From: Acinetobacter sp. XS-4
Lineage (GTDB): Bacteria; Pseudomonadota; Gammaproteobacteria; Pseudomonadales; Moraxellaceae
Assembly (NCBI RefSeq): GCF_023920705.1
Contig: NZ_CP094657.1
Location: 2,728,001-2,792,000, forward strand
Reading direction: 5' to 3'
Length of the DNA: 64,000 nt
Below the pieces are notes generated by a model. The model made no database searches. It was not told where the DNA came from and was given only the letters and a program-made list of their open reading frames with translations. How positions within the stretch are numbered: position 1 is the stretch's first letter; every line of letters begins with the position of its first letter. Positions 17,801 to 26,517 of the stretch are shown here, in pieces. Both the position numbers and the translations under genes were made by a program.

Positions 17801-17909
17801 TTGTTTTAAATTAAATCACTAGAAAAGTAAGGCTAAATAATTAAGTTTTATTATTAAAATTTGATTTATAAAAAAGCGTTTTCCCTGCTTAAAGTAGGGG
17901 TAAGATTAA

Positions 17910-18128
17910 TTAGCGACTATATAGTGGATCTTCCTCAACAAAAAACACTTCACCCGATGAAGGTAGAATCCATTGATAAGTTCCTTCTATTTTCTTCATT
18001 TTTTCTTTAAAAATATTATATATCGCTACAAGATCATGTTTTTCATCATATTCTCCTACATAGCCAAGTTCCTTTTCTTCATGAAAATCTCTAAACATTT
18101 TATGCATTTTTACAGCTCTAAGTTCCAT
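17910..18128 (-). CDS. Small orphan protein
   Basis: A 72-residue soluble protein beginning MELRAVKMHKMFRDFHEEKE and ending with a WILPSSGEVFFVEEDPLYSR-like tail. I do not recognise it. The ATG at 18128 has AGGA about nine bases upstream; an earlier ATG at 18152 lacks one. It sits in the AT-rich orphan region with no functional neighbour. Confidence 0.55.
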   Translation of the reverse strand: MELRAVKMHKMFRDFHEEKELGYVGEYDEKHDLVAIYNIFKEKMKKIEGTYQWILPSSGEVFFVEEDPLYSR

Positions 18129-18245
18129 ATCTTTTTTCCTTTTTATTATCAATATAATTATTATGATCTCTTTTTACTTTCAATACTAAAAAAAATGTAC
18201 CAAAATATATCTTATAGAAATATCAAATAAATAGTTATCGTAAAT

Positions 18246-18716
18246 TTAATATTTATCAAACCTAAACTTTTCCATATCGTATGGTATGTCTAATTTCACA
18301 CTCCATTGGTTTAATTTTTCACTCATTATAACCGCATCAGCTTCAAAAGCATCCTTATCACTAAAACCTTTTATTTTTAAAAAATTAACAAAACTGGAAG
18401 AATTTATTTTATTAAGATATCCAACTCTTAAAGTATCTATATACACTGCAATTTTATTTGTTTCCTTTTCAAGGCATATTACAGCATTTTTAAAGACCTT
18501 CGTTCTATCACCATTTTGATTACCGACTAAAGTTATCAATTCTTCTTGGTATAAAGTTACAATTATTTCATGTTCAAAAAAGTTCTTATTATCTGTAAAT
18601 ATTTTTCCAGCTATTTTTAGAGTACTTTCTGGAAGTTCCAGATTAACTTTAGAAGAAAATTTAAATAAAATATAAGCAAAAACAAACAAAATAAAAATTA
18701 TTATAATAAAAGACAT
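18246..18716 (-). CDS. Membrane-anchored protein with a HIRAN-like C-terminal domain
   Basis: A 156-residue protein with one N-terminal membrane helix (FIIIIFILFVFAYILF, residues 3-18). The rest is cytoplasmic or periplasmic. Its central part resembles HIRAN domains: LITLVGNQNGD, then KNAVICLEKETNKIAVYI, then LRVGYLNKINSSSFVNFL, matching the family pattern of an Asn-Ala-Val strand followed by VGYL. HIRAN domains bind DNA ends in SWI2/SNF2 proteins, but stand-alone forms are poorly understood. The ATG at 18716 has AAGAGGA upstream; a TTG at 18752 is less likely. Confidence 0.5.
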   Translation of the reverse strand: MSFIIIIFILFVFAYILFKFSSKVNLELPESTLKIAGKIFTDNKNFFEHEIIVTLYQEELITLVGNQNGDRTKVFKNAVICLEKETNKIAVYIDTLRVGYLNKINSSSFVNFLKIKGFSDKDAFEADAVIMSEKLNQWSVKLDIPYDMEKFRFDKY

Positions 18717-18812
18717 ATTAAAAAAATTCCTCTTAATTTTATAAATTGGCAAAAAGAATCATTATTCTTTCTACCAACCCATCATTTAAGAAAAAATAAA
18801 TTTATTATATTA

Positions 18813-18962
18813 TTATTTTTTCTCAATTTTATCATTTTGATCCACTTTTTCTACAGCATTCTGATCAGGACTTTTAGGCTCAAACTCTTTACCGTCTTGC
18901 TGTTGCTGTTGTTGCTCTTTTGATTTGTCTTGATCGTTTTTAACTTGGTTTTGTTGAGACAT
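18813..18962 (-). CDS. 49-residue hydrophilic, glutamine-rich peptide
   Basis: A 49-codon frame starting MSQQNQVKNDQDKSKEQQQQ, with a strong GGAGAG ribosome site before the ATG. It is entirely hydrophilic (Gln, Lys, Asp, Glu) and must be disordered. The end, KVDQNDKIEKK, resembles part of the peptide gene at 20160. Such proteins are sometimes stress or desiccation-related, which is only a guess here. Confidence 0.6.
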   Translation of the reverse strand: MSQQNQVKNDQDKSKEQQQQQQDGKEFEPKSPDQNAVEKVDQNDKIEKK

Positions 18963-19463
18963 TAGAGTCTCTCCTATTTAATGTTGTGTAGATGATTATC
19001 TAGCACTTAGTTAACATAGTCCTTTTACCTTTATATAGATACAATGCAAGTGTATCTGAATGTGATACTGTTGTTTAACATCATAATTATTAATATTTTA
19101 ATTTATTTACAAATTATCTAGTGATTAATATAATTTAAAAAATCACCCAAGGTGCCTTTTCTTTTTAAAACATTATTGAACAATAATATTAATGGCAACA
19201 GGACATTTTTCCTTGAGCTAAATTAAAAATAACATATCGCCCCTCATATAATGTCTCAAAACCTGAATTATTATTTTTTTTTAAAAATAAAACAACAAAT
19301 TAATTTTTAATATCTTAAAAAACGAAGAGTTATTAATAAAAATATGACACTAAAAGAGGATTTACTAATAAGTCTTTTTTATAGTTAATTAGAGTATACG
19401 TAAAATAAAAATTTATACAAAAAATTTAAAAATGTTTATTTTACTTACTATCACACCATACTG
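18963..19463. other. AT-rich intergenic region, 501 bp
   Basis: Extremely AT-rich. It contains the promoter of the leftward 49-residue peptide gene. I see no supported ORF, tRNA or long inverted repeat. Confidence 0.45.
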
Positions 19464-19784
19464 TTAAAAATAATAATTTCTAGATACAGAAATACTTTTT
19501 ATAAAATTCACTAACCAGAGAATAAATTCATGTTCATTCTCAAAATTTGGTAGAATACTTAAATCTATTTTTACAATTCGCTCTTTCATTGGTCGATTTA
19601 AACAGCTTTCAAAATCAATAACGCTATATTTTAACTTTAAATTGTTTGTAGCAGCTTCTTTTTTAATTTCAATTAATAGTCTATTAAGACAATCAACTAC
19701 ATCCTTAGAAGACTGATTTTTAAAGTGAATATTATTATAAACACTTTCAGCTACATCAAAATATTTTTTCATTTCAGCATCCAT
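19464..19784 (-). CDS. Orphan protein of unknown function
   Basis: A 106-residue acidic/basic mixed, mostly helical protein (MDAEMKKYFDVAESVYNNIH at the start, FILWLVNFIKSISVSRNYYF at the end). No family recognised and no signal peptide. No clear ribosome site; an alternative ATG lies four codons downstream. Composition matches the AT-rich surroundings. Confidence 0.45.
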   Translation of the reverse strand: MDAEMKKYFDVAESVYNNIHFKNQSSKDVVDCLNRLLIEIKKEAATNNLKLKYSVIDFESCLNRPMKERIVKIDLSILPNFENEHEFILWLVNFIKSISVSRNYYF

Positions 19785-20159
19785 ATTTTTTCATTTTTTA
19801 ATTAATTTGATTGAGTATGCATGTAAAACTAAATCTTTATGTTGTATAAATATATTTATAGATAAGTTATCCCACTTCAATAAAACAATTATTTTTGATT
19901 AAGGACTTAAATTTAAATAAATTATAATTATTAAAAAACCATTAAATACAATAGCTATTTAATTATATGTTAACTCTTGTATTTGATTAAAATTCCCTTC
20001 CACTTATATATCAACACTCTATTTGAATCAAAGAAATATTATGTCGATAATTAAACAATCTCAGGCACATATCTCTACATAGACCTCTTATAATCATCGC
20101 ATTGTAACTGATTTAAAGGCCTACTATAAAACCTCCTTACTATTATTAAGAAGTTTAAA
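19785..20159. other. AT-rich intergenic region, 375 bp
   Basis: Separates divergently read small genes. Nothing gene-like is seen except a 13-codon ATG frame near 20041. It must hold promoters for both neighbours. Confidence 0.4.
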
Positions 20160-20312
20160 ATGTCTGATTTTAAAGATTTTTCAAAAAAAGCAACTCAAAA
20201 CACAAATGATACCAATCCAAAGCCAAATGAGGATAAAATTGAAAAACCAGCCCAACCACCTGAATCAGGCAACTCTTCATCAACTAAAAATAATGAAGGG
20301 AAAAACAAGTAA
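20160..20312 (+). CDS. 50-residue hydrophilic, disordered peptide
   Basis: A 50-codon frame starting MSDFKDFSKKATQNTNDTNP and ending in SSSTKNNEGKNK. It is rich in Asn, Lys, Pro and Ser with no hydrophobic core. The segment NEDKIEKP echoes NDKIEKK of the peptide at 18813-18962. A perfect 44-bp palindrome follows as terminator, which supports it as a real transcript. The ribosome site (AAGAAG) is modest. Confidence 0.55.
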   Translation: MSDFKDFSKKATQNTNDTNPKPNEDKIEKPAQPPESGNSSSTKNNEGKNK

Positions 20313-20327
20313 AAAGATGAAGTTTCA

Positions 20328-20371
20328 TTAATATTAAAGAAGTCCAATATATTGGACTTCTTTAATATTAA
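20328..20371. terminator. 44-bp perfect palindrome, bidirectional terminator
   Basis: Positions 20328-20349 are the exact reverse complement of 20350-20371, centred on CCAATATATTGG with AAGAAGTCC and GGACTTCTT shoulders. It lies between two convergent small genes. A run of T on each strand (CTTCTTTAATATT) fits termination. Confidence 0.75.
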
Positions 20372-20397
20372 ACTTATATAAAATATTTTATTTTAAA

Positions 20398-20637
20398 TTA
20401 ATTTTTAAATTTATTTAAATCTTTTGAATTAAAATCTGGATCGATATGTGTTTGTATTAACAACATAAGCTCCTCATTTACTTGTCGAATTAGCTGTGCT
20501 TGCAAACAACTATCTTCAATCTCATCAATCAACCGAAAAATAATATTTCTTAGCCATTCGCATTCTATTTCTTTCTCCGCATTTTTTTGAATAAGATAAT
20601 TTAAAAATTTATCTTTTTCAATTGATTTATCTCCCAT
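20398..20637 (-). CDS. Small helical orphan protein
   Basis: A 79-residue protein starting MGDKSIEKDKFLNYLIQKNA, strongly helical, with possible coiled-coil heptads (EWLRNIIFRLIDEIEDSCL). No family recognised. The ATG at 20637 has GGG about eight bases upstream; a GTG four codons earlier is possible. It converges with the peptide gene at 20160. Confidence 0.5.
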   Translation of the reverse strand: MGDKSIEKDKFLNYLIQKNAEKEIECEWLRNIIFRLIDEIEDSCLQAQLIRQVNEELMLLIQTHIDPDFNSKDLNKFKN

Positions 20638-20825
20638 ATAGATACCCACAACCTGAACTAAATTATTTTCTTTAGTCTTTAGATTACAGGATAAAAGAAT
20701 AAGTTCATGAATAATTATGTATAGATAAATTTCAAAAATTGAATCGAAAAATATTTAAATTTCACTTTAATTAAGAGGACAGCTGTAAAGCCCACCCTCT
20801 TATAGAGTAAATTATTCTTTTTAAT

Positions 20826-21050
20826 TTAGATAACTAAAAATCTTGTATTCAGTATTAATTCAGCTCTTCTTAGTGCCTCATCGAAATCAAGTTCTTCACT
20901 TATCCAAAACGAATGAAGTTGCCCATCTAAATGAAAATACTCTTTATTATATTCAGAGCCATGGTCAGAATAATGATTATCTACTTTGAAATGAGTTTGA
21001 TCATCCTTTCTCTTTTGACCATCAAGTATGCCGCCAATACAGATATCCAT
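20826..21050 (-). CDS. Small orphan protein
   Basis: A 74-residue protein (MDICIGGILDGQKRKDDQTH at the start; LHSFWISEELDFDEALRRAE towards the end). It resembles the compact style of phage or plasmid small proteins but I cannot name a family. No clear ribosome site. It is the last leftward gene of the AT-rich orphan group. Confidence 0.5.
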   Translation of the reverse strand: MDICIGGILDGQKRKDDQTHFKVDNHYSDHGSEYNKEYFHLDGQLHSFWISEELDFDEALRRAELILNTRFLVI

Positions 21051-21300
21051 TTCAAGACCAATAATTAATCGAAATTGACTATAACATACATAAATCTATT
21101 GCTTAAAAAAGAGTTGTTACCAGCAATTTCCTACATTGATCAATACATTATACTTTTAGTCTATTTATCTATCTAAATTTAAAGGTAATAAAAAAATAAG
21201 TTGTATATTTAGATATCTTTTAATATGTAAGATGATTGTTTAATTTTCCAAAGTTTACATCATTTAAAAATAATTCTTCTTTGATTAGATAAATCTCTAT

Positions 21301-21567
21301 ATGCTGTATAAAACTCTTACAGAAATTTTTCTAATGTCACAGCAGACTCTGCTACAAGAACTAAACTCCAGAATCGACTATTACTCTACAAGAACAGACT
21401 ACCCACTACGAAGAATTTTGATAGGTTACCGAGCATACGCAAAATTAATGTTATGTTCCTCCTTCTCAGATGAGGTCATGAATTCTGCAATTGATCCAAA
21501 CAAACGCACATATAAAAAGTTAAAAATTAAAGTAACTAAAGATGATAATCAACTTGATCTTGAATAA
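21301..21567 (+). CDS. Small orphan protein
   Basis: An 88-residue frame; a start at 21334 (MSQQTLLQELNSRIDYYSTR) would give 77 residues and looks more natural. Neither start has a good ribosome site. The sequence is basic in its second half (NKRTYKKLKIKVTKDD). No family recognised. Confidence 0.4.
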   Translation: MLYKTLTEIFLMSQQTLLQELNSRIDYYSTRTDYPLRRILIGYRAYAKLMLCSSFSDEVMNSAIDPNKRTYKKLKIKVTKDDNQLDLE

Positions 21568-21894
21568 ATCAATGGAATTGGCTCATTCATTAATATTTTA
21601 TAGGCCACTGATTTAATGAGATAAAAAAGTACAATTTATTTAAAAGCATAAAAAAGTTTCAAATCTGTAACCGCTTAGAAAAAAGAAAAAATAAGTGCCC
21701 TTTACTTATGCTGAATTTCAAGCACCCTCCTATATTTAGACAATATTTATATTGTTTTGGCATCACAACTTTTACATCCAATGCTAATCATGTTGGCTGT
21801 AGAGATATAAATTTTTTTGCAAGGACTAGAGTTTGACCTGAAGCTTGATAGACCAACAAATGAAATGATTGTGGAATAAGCCTCATAACGCCTA
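21568..21894. other. Intergenic region before the paa cluster, with a possible transposase fragment
   Basis: 327 bp with no intact gene. A short frame at 21817-21879 reads LQGLEFDLKLDRPTNEMIVE before a stop. This faintly resembles the Arg-Pro ... Asn ... Ile-Glu end of the catalytic core of IS3-type transposases. It is too short to be certain. Confidence 0.25.
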
Positions 21895-22278
21895 TCACGG
21901 CGCAAGCCTGTAACACGTAGAGGTAAACAAAGCGACTCTATTATTCAAACCGTCTGTTATCAACACTTCATAATGCGCGAATTTTTTACTACTTCCGACC
22001 TTGGTTGCCGTTGCAAATAACACCCTATCTTTTGCACCGCTCATATAGCGAATATCAGCCTGTAGGCCAGTGTATGGCGCATCCCCTGCGTTACAAGCCA
22101 TCGCAAAGGCAATATCGGCTAAAGAAAATATGACACCTCCATGTACGCCGCCCAATGCATTCATGTGTTCGTCTTTCACATTAAGCTGACAACGCGCTTC
22201 ATCAAAACTGCGATGCAGCACTTGTACACCCAATAGCTCTGCGAATTGATCAACTGCGGTAGTTTCCATATTTTGCAC
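21895..22278 (-). CDS. paaI: Phenylacetate-pathway hotdog thioesterase PaaI
   Basis: A 127-residue acyl-CoA thioesterase of the hotdog fold, with the family motif ALGGVHGGVIFSLADIAFAM at the active-site helix. In the phenylacetate pathway PaaI hydrolyses hydroxylated phenylacetyl-CoA and frees trapped CoA. A GTG start at 22278 is chosen because GGGAGA lies five to six bases before it; an ATG three codons later is too far from that site. It is the last gene of the leftward paa operon, 78 bases after paaY. Confidence 0.85.
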   Translation of the reverse strand: MQNMETTAVDQFAELLGVQVLHRSFDEARCQLNVKDEHMNALGGVHGGVIFSLADIAFAMACNAGDAPYTGLQADIRYMSGAKDRVLFATATKVGSSKKFAHYEVLITDGLNNRVALFTSTCYRLAP

Positions 22279-22355
22279 AAATGTCTCCCTACTCGTGCGA
22301 GTATTCCTTAAGTGTTATAAACCCATGTGTATTGAAATCGACTGATTAAAAGCCG

Positions 22356-22961
22356 TTAAACACTATCTTGTTTAATCTGATAGTTTGAAGAACTAAAGTC
22401 CTTATAGGTCAGGCGGTCATCTGACTCTGAGCTTAAAGGCTGAACTTCTTGCATTGAGTTTAAGCAGCGCTGTGCAAGCTCAATGTATTCTTGCGTGCCT
22501 CTGGTTTTCCACTTTTTTTCTTGTTCTGATAAATCACGTGCAACCTTGGCAGGACTGCCCATTGCCAGTACATTTGCCGGAATAATATCTTTGGTTTTGA
22601 CCAAGCTATTTGCACCAATAATGGTGTTTTCACCAATTTCGGCATAGTCCAAAATTACGCTGTTCATGCCGACCAAAACATTTTTACCAATGCGGCAGCC
22701 ATGTAAAGTTGTGCCATGCCCAATGTGCCCCATTTCTTCAACCAAAGTCACGCTTTGCGGAAAGCCATGTACGGTGCAGCTATCTTGTATATTGGCATTT
22801 TGCTTAATATGAATACGACCAAAATCGGCACGCAATGAAGCAAATGGCCCTACATATACACCCGCTTCAATAATCACATCACCAATTAAAACAGCAGTTG
22901 GATGTACAAAAGCCTCTGGGCTAACGACAGGAATAACACCGTCAATACTATAACAAGGCAT
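22356..22961 (-). CDS. paaY: PaaY, hexapeptide-repeat thioesterase / gamma-carbonic anhydrase-like
   Basis: A 201-residue left-handed beta-helix protein (repeats such as [53 protein letters not shown]). Metal-binding histidines of the gamma-carbonic anhydrase type are visible ([15 protein letters not shown]). PaaY acts as a safety thioesterase on the ring-opened CoA intermediates and is co-conserved with paaX. It overlaps the paaX stop by 14 bases, with AGAGG before its ATG. Confidence 0.93.
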   Translation of the reverse strand: MPCYSIDGVIPVVSPEAFVHPTAVLIGDVIIEAGVYVGPFASLRADFGRIHIKQNANIQDSCTVHGFPQSVTLVEEMGHIGHGTTLHGCRIGKNVLVGMNSVILDYAEIGENTIIGANSLVKTKDIIPANVLAMGSPAKVARDLSEQEKKWKTRGTQEYIELAQRCLNSMQEVQPLSSESDDRLTYKDFSSSNYQIKQDSV

Positions 22962-23913
22962 GATTTAACCTCTCATTTGTCGCCACTAAACCTCCGAAAC
23001 GGCGCCAATAATGTGCTGTGGCATTTGGCATTGGTCCTTCTGCTGTTGCGGCAACAGACAAGAAGTATTCATCCGCAGGTTCAAATACTTTTTTATAAAT
23101 ATTCATTGATAAAGTTCGTGCACTAATCGCTGGCCAGTCAGTTGGCAACAACTCAAGCGGCAATGCAGGATCTTTCAATAAAATCCGTCGATAATAATGA
23201 ATCAGCAAAGTTCGAATTTGAAAGGCCTGAACTGGTTCGAGTTGTTCGTTTTCCTGCATCAGCAACACGCCAATTTCTCTAAAAATATCGAGAAACTGTA
23301 GATATCTTTGGCGTAATTCATCAATTGGCCAGTTGGTTCTGAGCATACGGCCAATGGTATCGACCGAATTATTAAAGAGCTGCAATGTTTCGGCTTTAAA
23401 CACCACCACTTGCTCACTCATATTTAAGTCAACCAACAACCCTTGCAGTTCAATACGGTTACACCCCGGATAAGCCATTAAGTTTGTCGAAATATTGGCA
23501 AATCCTAACCATTCAAGTTCTTTCTTTAGCAACGCTTTATTTTCAGTGTCGAGGCTAGACATCAGGATAAGATCCCAATAATGGTCCCACTCTTTCATCT
23601 GGTCGTTATAAATACGTTGCTCGGCCTGCAAATAAGTCGAACGGCTCGAATCGGTAATTCGATAAAAACTGGTTCTGCCGATTTTGTCCGAACATAACCA
23701 ATCATTTTTAACTAAACGAAACACAGAGGTTCTTACAGCGCGGTCATTAAAACCAAAAAGTTCCAATAACTGAATCAGGCTTGCAAGACTAATGTTTCCA
23801 CCCCGATGAAGTACTGAATCTCCAAAAATTGTCGAAATAAGCGAAGTTCCACTTAAGGTTTCATTCTTTACAACAGAATCAATTATTTGCTGTATTTTTG
23901 CACTCATACTCAT
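22948..23913 (-). CDS. paaX: PaaX, phenylacetyl-CoA-responsive repressor
   Basis: A 321-residue regulator of the PaaX family. The N-terminal winged helix is visible ([38 protein letters not shown]), then the central PaaX domain and a C-terminal helical part. It represses the paa operons until phenylacetyl-CoA binds. The probable operator is the inverted repeat between paaA and paaZ. The first of two nearby ATGs (23913, 23907) is used; no strong ribosome site is seen. Confidence 0.94.
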   Translation of the reverse strand: MSMSAKIQQIIDSVVKNETLSGTSLISTIFGDSVLHRGGNISLASLIQLLELFGFNDRAVRTSVFRLVKNDWLCSDKIGRTSFYRITDSSRSTYLQAEQRIYNDQMKEWDHYWDLILMSSLDTENKALLKKELEWLGFANISTNLMAYPGCNRIELQGLLVDLNMSEQVVVFKAETLQLFNNSVDTIGRMLRTNWPIDELRQRYLQFLDIFREIGVLLMQENEQLEPVQAFQIRTLLIHYYRRILLKDPALPLELLPTDWPAISARTLSMNIYKKVFEPADEYFLSVAATAEGPMPNATAHYWRRFGGLVATNERLNHALL

Positions 23914-23966
23914 GTCTTGGCGTTTAGTTTCAGGGTATAGATTCTATACCCTGAATGATCTTGATG

Positions 23967-25256
23967 TTAAGCAATCTGACGCATATCGATTACCCGCTTT
24001 GCCTTTCCTTCCGAACGAGGTAAGGTCGCTTCTGTAACAACTTCTACAGTAACGCTAATCCCAATCATGGTTTTAATGCGTTTCATCAACTCCTGAGCAA
24101 GTTGATTGGCCTGTATATTACAGTTATGACACATCTCTGTACGAATATGCAAAGTATCCATATGTCCTTTTTTAGTCACCAAAATTTCATAATTTGGAAC
24201 TAAATGCGGAACTTGCAAAATTTGCTCTTCAATTTGGGTCGGGAAAACGTTCACGCCGCGAATAATCAGCATGTCGTCACTACGGCCCACAATTTTATCC
24301 ATCTTACGCATTGCCAGATTTTCTCCAGCGAGTAATCGGGTTAAATCACGGGTACGGTAACGAATAATCGGTAAGCCTTCTTTGGTAATGGTTGTAAAGA
24401 CTAGCTCGCCAAGTTCGCCATCTTTACAGACTTCACCTGTTTCAGGGTTAATAATTTCTGGGTAGAAATGATCTTCCCAAATGGTTAATCCCTCGCCCTC
24501 ACCTAGGCACTGCATTGCAACACCCGGCCCCATCACCTCAGACAAACCATAAATATCGAGTGCTTTAATATTGAGGCGTTCTTCAATTTCACGGCGAAGT
24601 TCGTTGGTCCACGGCTCGGCACCAAAAATACCGACTTTTAAAGACGTATTACGTGCGGTCCCAAATTGTTGCTCGAGCTTTTCAATAATGCTCACGCAAT
24701 ACGATGGTGTAACCATAATTGCAGTCGGTTTAAAGTCCTGAATGAGCTGAACTTGCTTTTCAGTTTGGCCGCCAGACATCGGAATAACCGTTGCACCTAA
24801 GCGCTCAGCGCCATAATGTGCACCTAGACCACCTGTAAATAGTCCATAGCCATAAGCCACCTGAACCATATCTTTCGCGGTTAAACCTGCCATGCGTAAA
24901 CAACGCGCAACAATGTCCGACCAAGTATTAATATCTTTTTGGGTATAACCCACCACGGTCGGTTTACCCGTTGTGCCCGATGATGCATGTAAACGCACAA
25001 TTTGCTCTTGCGGTACGGCAAACATTCCAAACGGATAGTTGTCTCTTAAATCCTGTTTGGTGGTAAAAGGAAACTTCGCCAGATCGTCTAAAGTCACGAA
25101 GTCATCAGGATGTACACCCGCTTCATCGAACTTTTTCTTATAGACCGGACTATTTTCATATACAAAAGTCAGGGTTTGTTTTAACCGGTTAGTTTGCAGC
25201 TCTCTAAGCTCTGCAAGTGTTAATTGTTCAACATTATCCGTTGTAAGGCTGTCCAT
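23967..25256 (-). CDS. paaK: Phenylacetate-CoA ligase PaaK
   Basis: A 429-residue adenylate-forming ligase that turns phenylacetate, ATP and CoA into phenylacetyl-CoA, the entry step. The AMP-binding loop SSGTTGKPT is near residue 93, the GYGLFTGGLGAHYGAERLG segment follows, then DIYGLSEVMGPG and the hinge/C-terminal part with DDMLIIRGVNVFPTQIE and the lysine in PRSEGKAKRV. AGGAG precedes the ATG. Full family length. Confidence 0.96.
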   Translation of the reverse strand: MDSLTTDNVEQLTLAELRELQTNRLKQTLTFVYENSPVYKKKFDEAGVHPDDFVTLDDLAKFPFTTKQDLRDNYPFGMFAVPQEQIVRLHASSGTTGKPTVVGYTQKDINTWSDIVARCLRMAGLTAKDMVQVAYGYGLFTGGLGAHYGAERLGATVIPMSGGQTEKQVQLIQDFKPTAIMVTPSYCVSIIEKLEQQFGTARNTSLKVGIFGAEPWTNELRREIEERLNIKALDIYGLSEVMGPGVAMQCLGEGEGLTIWEDHFYPEIINPETGEVCKDGELGELVFTTITKEGLPIIRYRTRDLTRLLAGENLAMRKMDKIVGRSDDMLIIRGVNVFPTQIEEQILQVPHLVPNYEILVTKKGHMDTLHIRTEMCHNCNIQANQLAQELMKRIKTMIGISVTVEVVTEATLPRSEGKAKRVIDMRQIA

Positions 25257-25296
25257 CGCCTATCTCCTCATTATGTAATTTTTAAAACCGTCTGAA

Positions 25297-26505
25297 TTAA
25301 TTTAAGTTTTCCAAAATCAGTGCGACGCCTTGTCCCACACCTACACACATTGTGCAAAGTGCATAGCGTCCACCGCGTTTTTTTAGCTCACGTGTTGCGG
25401 TAATCACTAAACGTGTACCACTCATACCTAACGGATGACCTAACGCAATCGCACCACCATTTGGGTTAACGCGTTCATCGTCATCTTTTAGACCGAGTTC
25501 ACGCATACAAGCCAAAGATTGGGCTGCGAATGCTTCATTCAGCTCAATCACATCCATCTGATCTAGCGTTAAACCTGTTTGCTTTAAAATCTTCTGCACA
25601 GCCGGAACAGGACCTATACCCATATATTTGGGTTCAACACCCGCACTTGCAATGCCAATTACGTGTGCTAAAGGTTTTAAACCATGTGTATCTGCAAATT
25701 CACGGTTGGTAATTAACACACACGCAGCACCGTCATTTACACCAGAGGCATTTCCGGCAGTCACCGAACCACCTTCTTTTCTAAAAGGTGCTTTTAGCTT
25801 CGCAAGTGCTTCAAGTGTCGTTTCACGCGGATGTTCATCGTGGCTAACTACATTCACATTTTTCTTACGGTCTACAATCTCGACAGGCAAAATCTCGTCG
25901 TTAAAAAAGCCGTTTTGTTGTGCAGCAGCCGTTTTTTGTTGGCTACGCAATGCAAAAGCATCTTGGTCTTCACGACCAATCTGATATTTTTCAGCTACAT
26001 TTTCGGCAGTTTCAGGCATGCTGTCGGTGCCGTATTGTGCTTTAAGTTGTTTATTTATAAAGCGCCAGCCAATGGTGGTGTCATAAATTTCAGGTGTACG
26101 GCTAAACGCTTCGGTCGGTTTAGCTTGTACAAATGGCGCACGACTCATCGACTCCACACCACCTGCCAACACGAACTGAGCTTCACCTGCTTTAATTGAG
26201 CGTGCAGCAAGTCCTACTGCATCTAGACCCGAGGCACATAAACGATTAACCGTCATGGCTGGTACAGTCTCAGGTAAGCCTGCCAACAGTGTTGCCATAC
26301 GTGCAACGTTACGGTTGTCTTCACCTGCTTGGTTGGCACATCCTAAAAACACTTCGTCTACCGTATTCCACGGTAAATTCGGGTGTTTATCTTTTAAATA
26401 TTTGATGGGCAATGCAGCTAAATCATCTGCACGTACTGCACTTAAGGCACCGGCATATCGTCCAATTGGGGTACGAATAAAATCGCAAATTAAAACGTCT
26501 TCCAT
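25297..26505 (-). CDS. paaJ: 3-oxoadipyl-CoA / 3-oxo-5,6-dehydrosuberyl-CoA thiolase
   Basis: A 402-residue thiolase. The acyl-accepting cysteine lies in [12 protein letters not shown], the histidine in [14 protein letters not shown], and the second cysteine in [11 protein letters not shown]. In this cluster it cleaves the CoA-thioester intermediates to acetyl-CoA and succinyl-CoA. It is close to PcaF of the beta-ketoadipate pathway, which does the same final reaction. AGGAG lies five bases before the ATG. Placed between paaH and paaK. Confidence 0.93.
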   Translation of the reverse strand: MEDVLICDFIRTPIGRYAGALSAVRADDLAALPIKYLKDKHPNLPWNTVDEVFLGCANQAGEDNRNVARMATLLAGLPETVPAMTVNRLCASGLDAVGLAARSIKAGEAQFVLAGGVESMSRAPFVQAKPTEAFSRTPEIYDTTIGWRFINKQLKAQYGTDSMPETAENVAEKYQIGREDQDAFALRSQQKTAAAQQNGFFNDEILPVEIVDRKKNVNVVSHDEHPRETTLEALAKLKAPFRKEGGSVTAGNASGVNDGAACVLITNREFADTHGLKPLAHVIGIASAGVEPKYMGIGPVPAVQKILKQTGLTLDQMDVIELNEAFAAQSLACMRELGLKDDDERVNPNGGAIALGHPLGMSGTRLVITATRELKKRGGRYALCTMCVGVGQGVALILENLN

Positions 26506-26517
26506 GTTGACTCCTGA

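Noticed and set aside
17507..17809. 100-residue and 66-residue ORFs within the structured element as real proteins
   Set aside because: Arg/Ser/Pro/Gly-rich composition tracks the hairpins, frames overlap one another, and no ribosome site is seen. A folded RNA explains the sequence better.
17973..18230. 85-residue plus-strand ORF rich in Phe, Tyr and Ile
   Set aside because: It lies opposite the small gene at 17910-18128 and its composition simply reflects AT-rich DNA.
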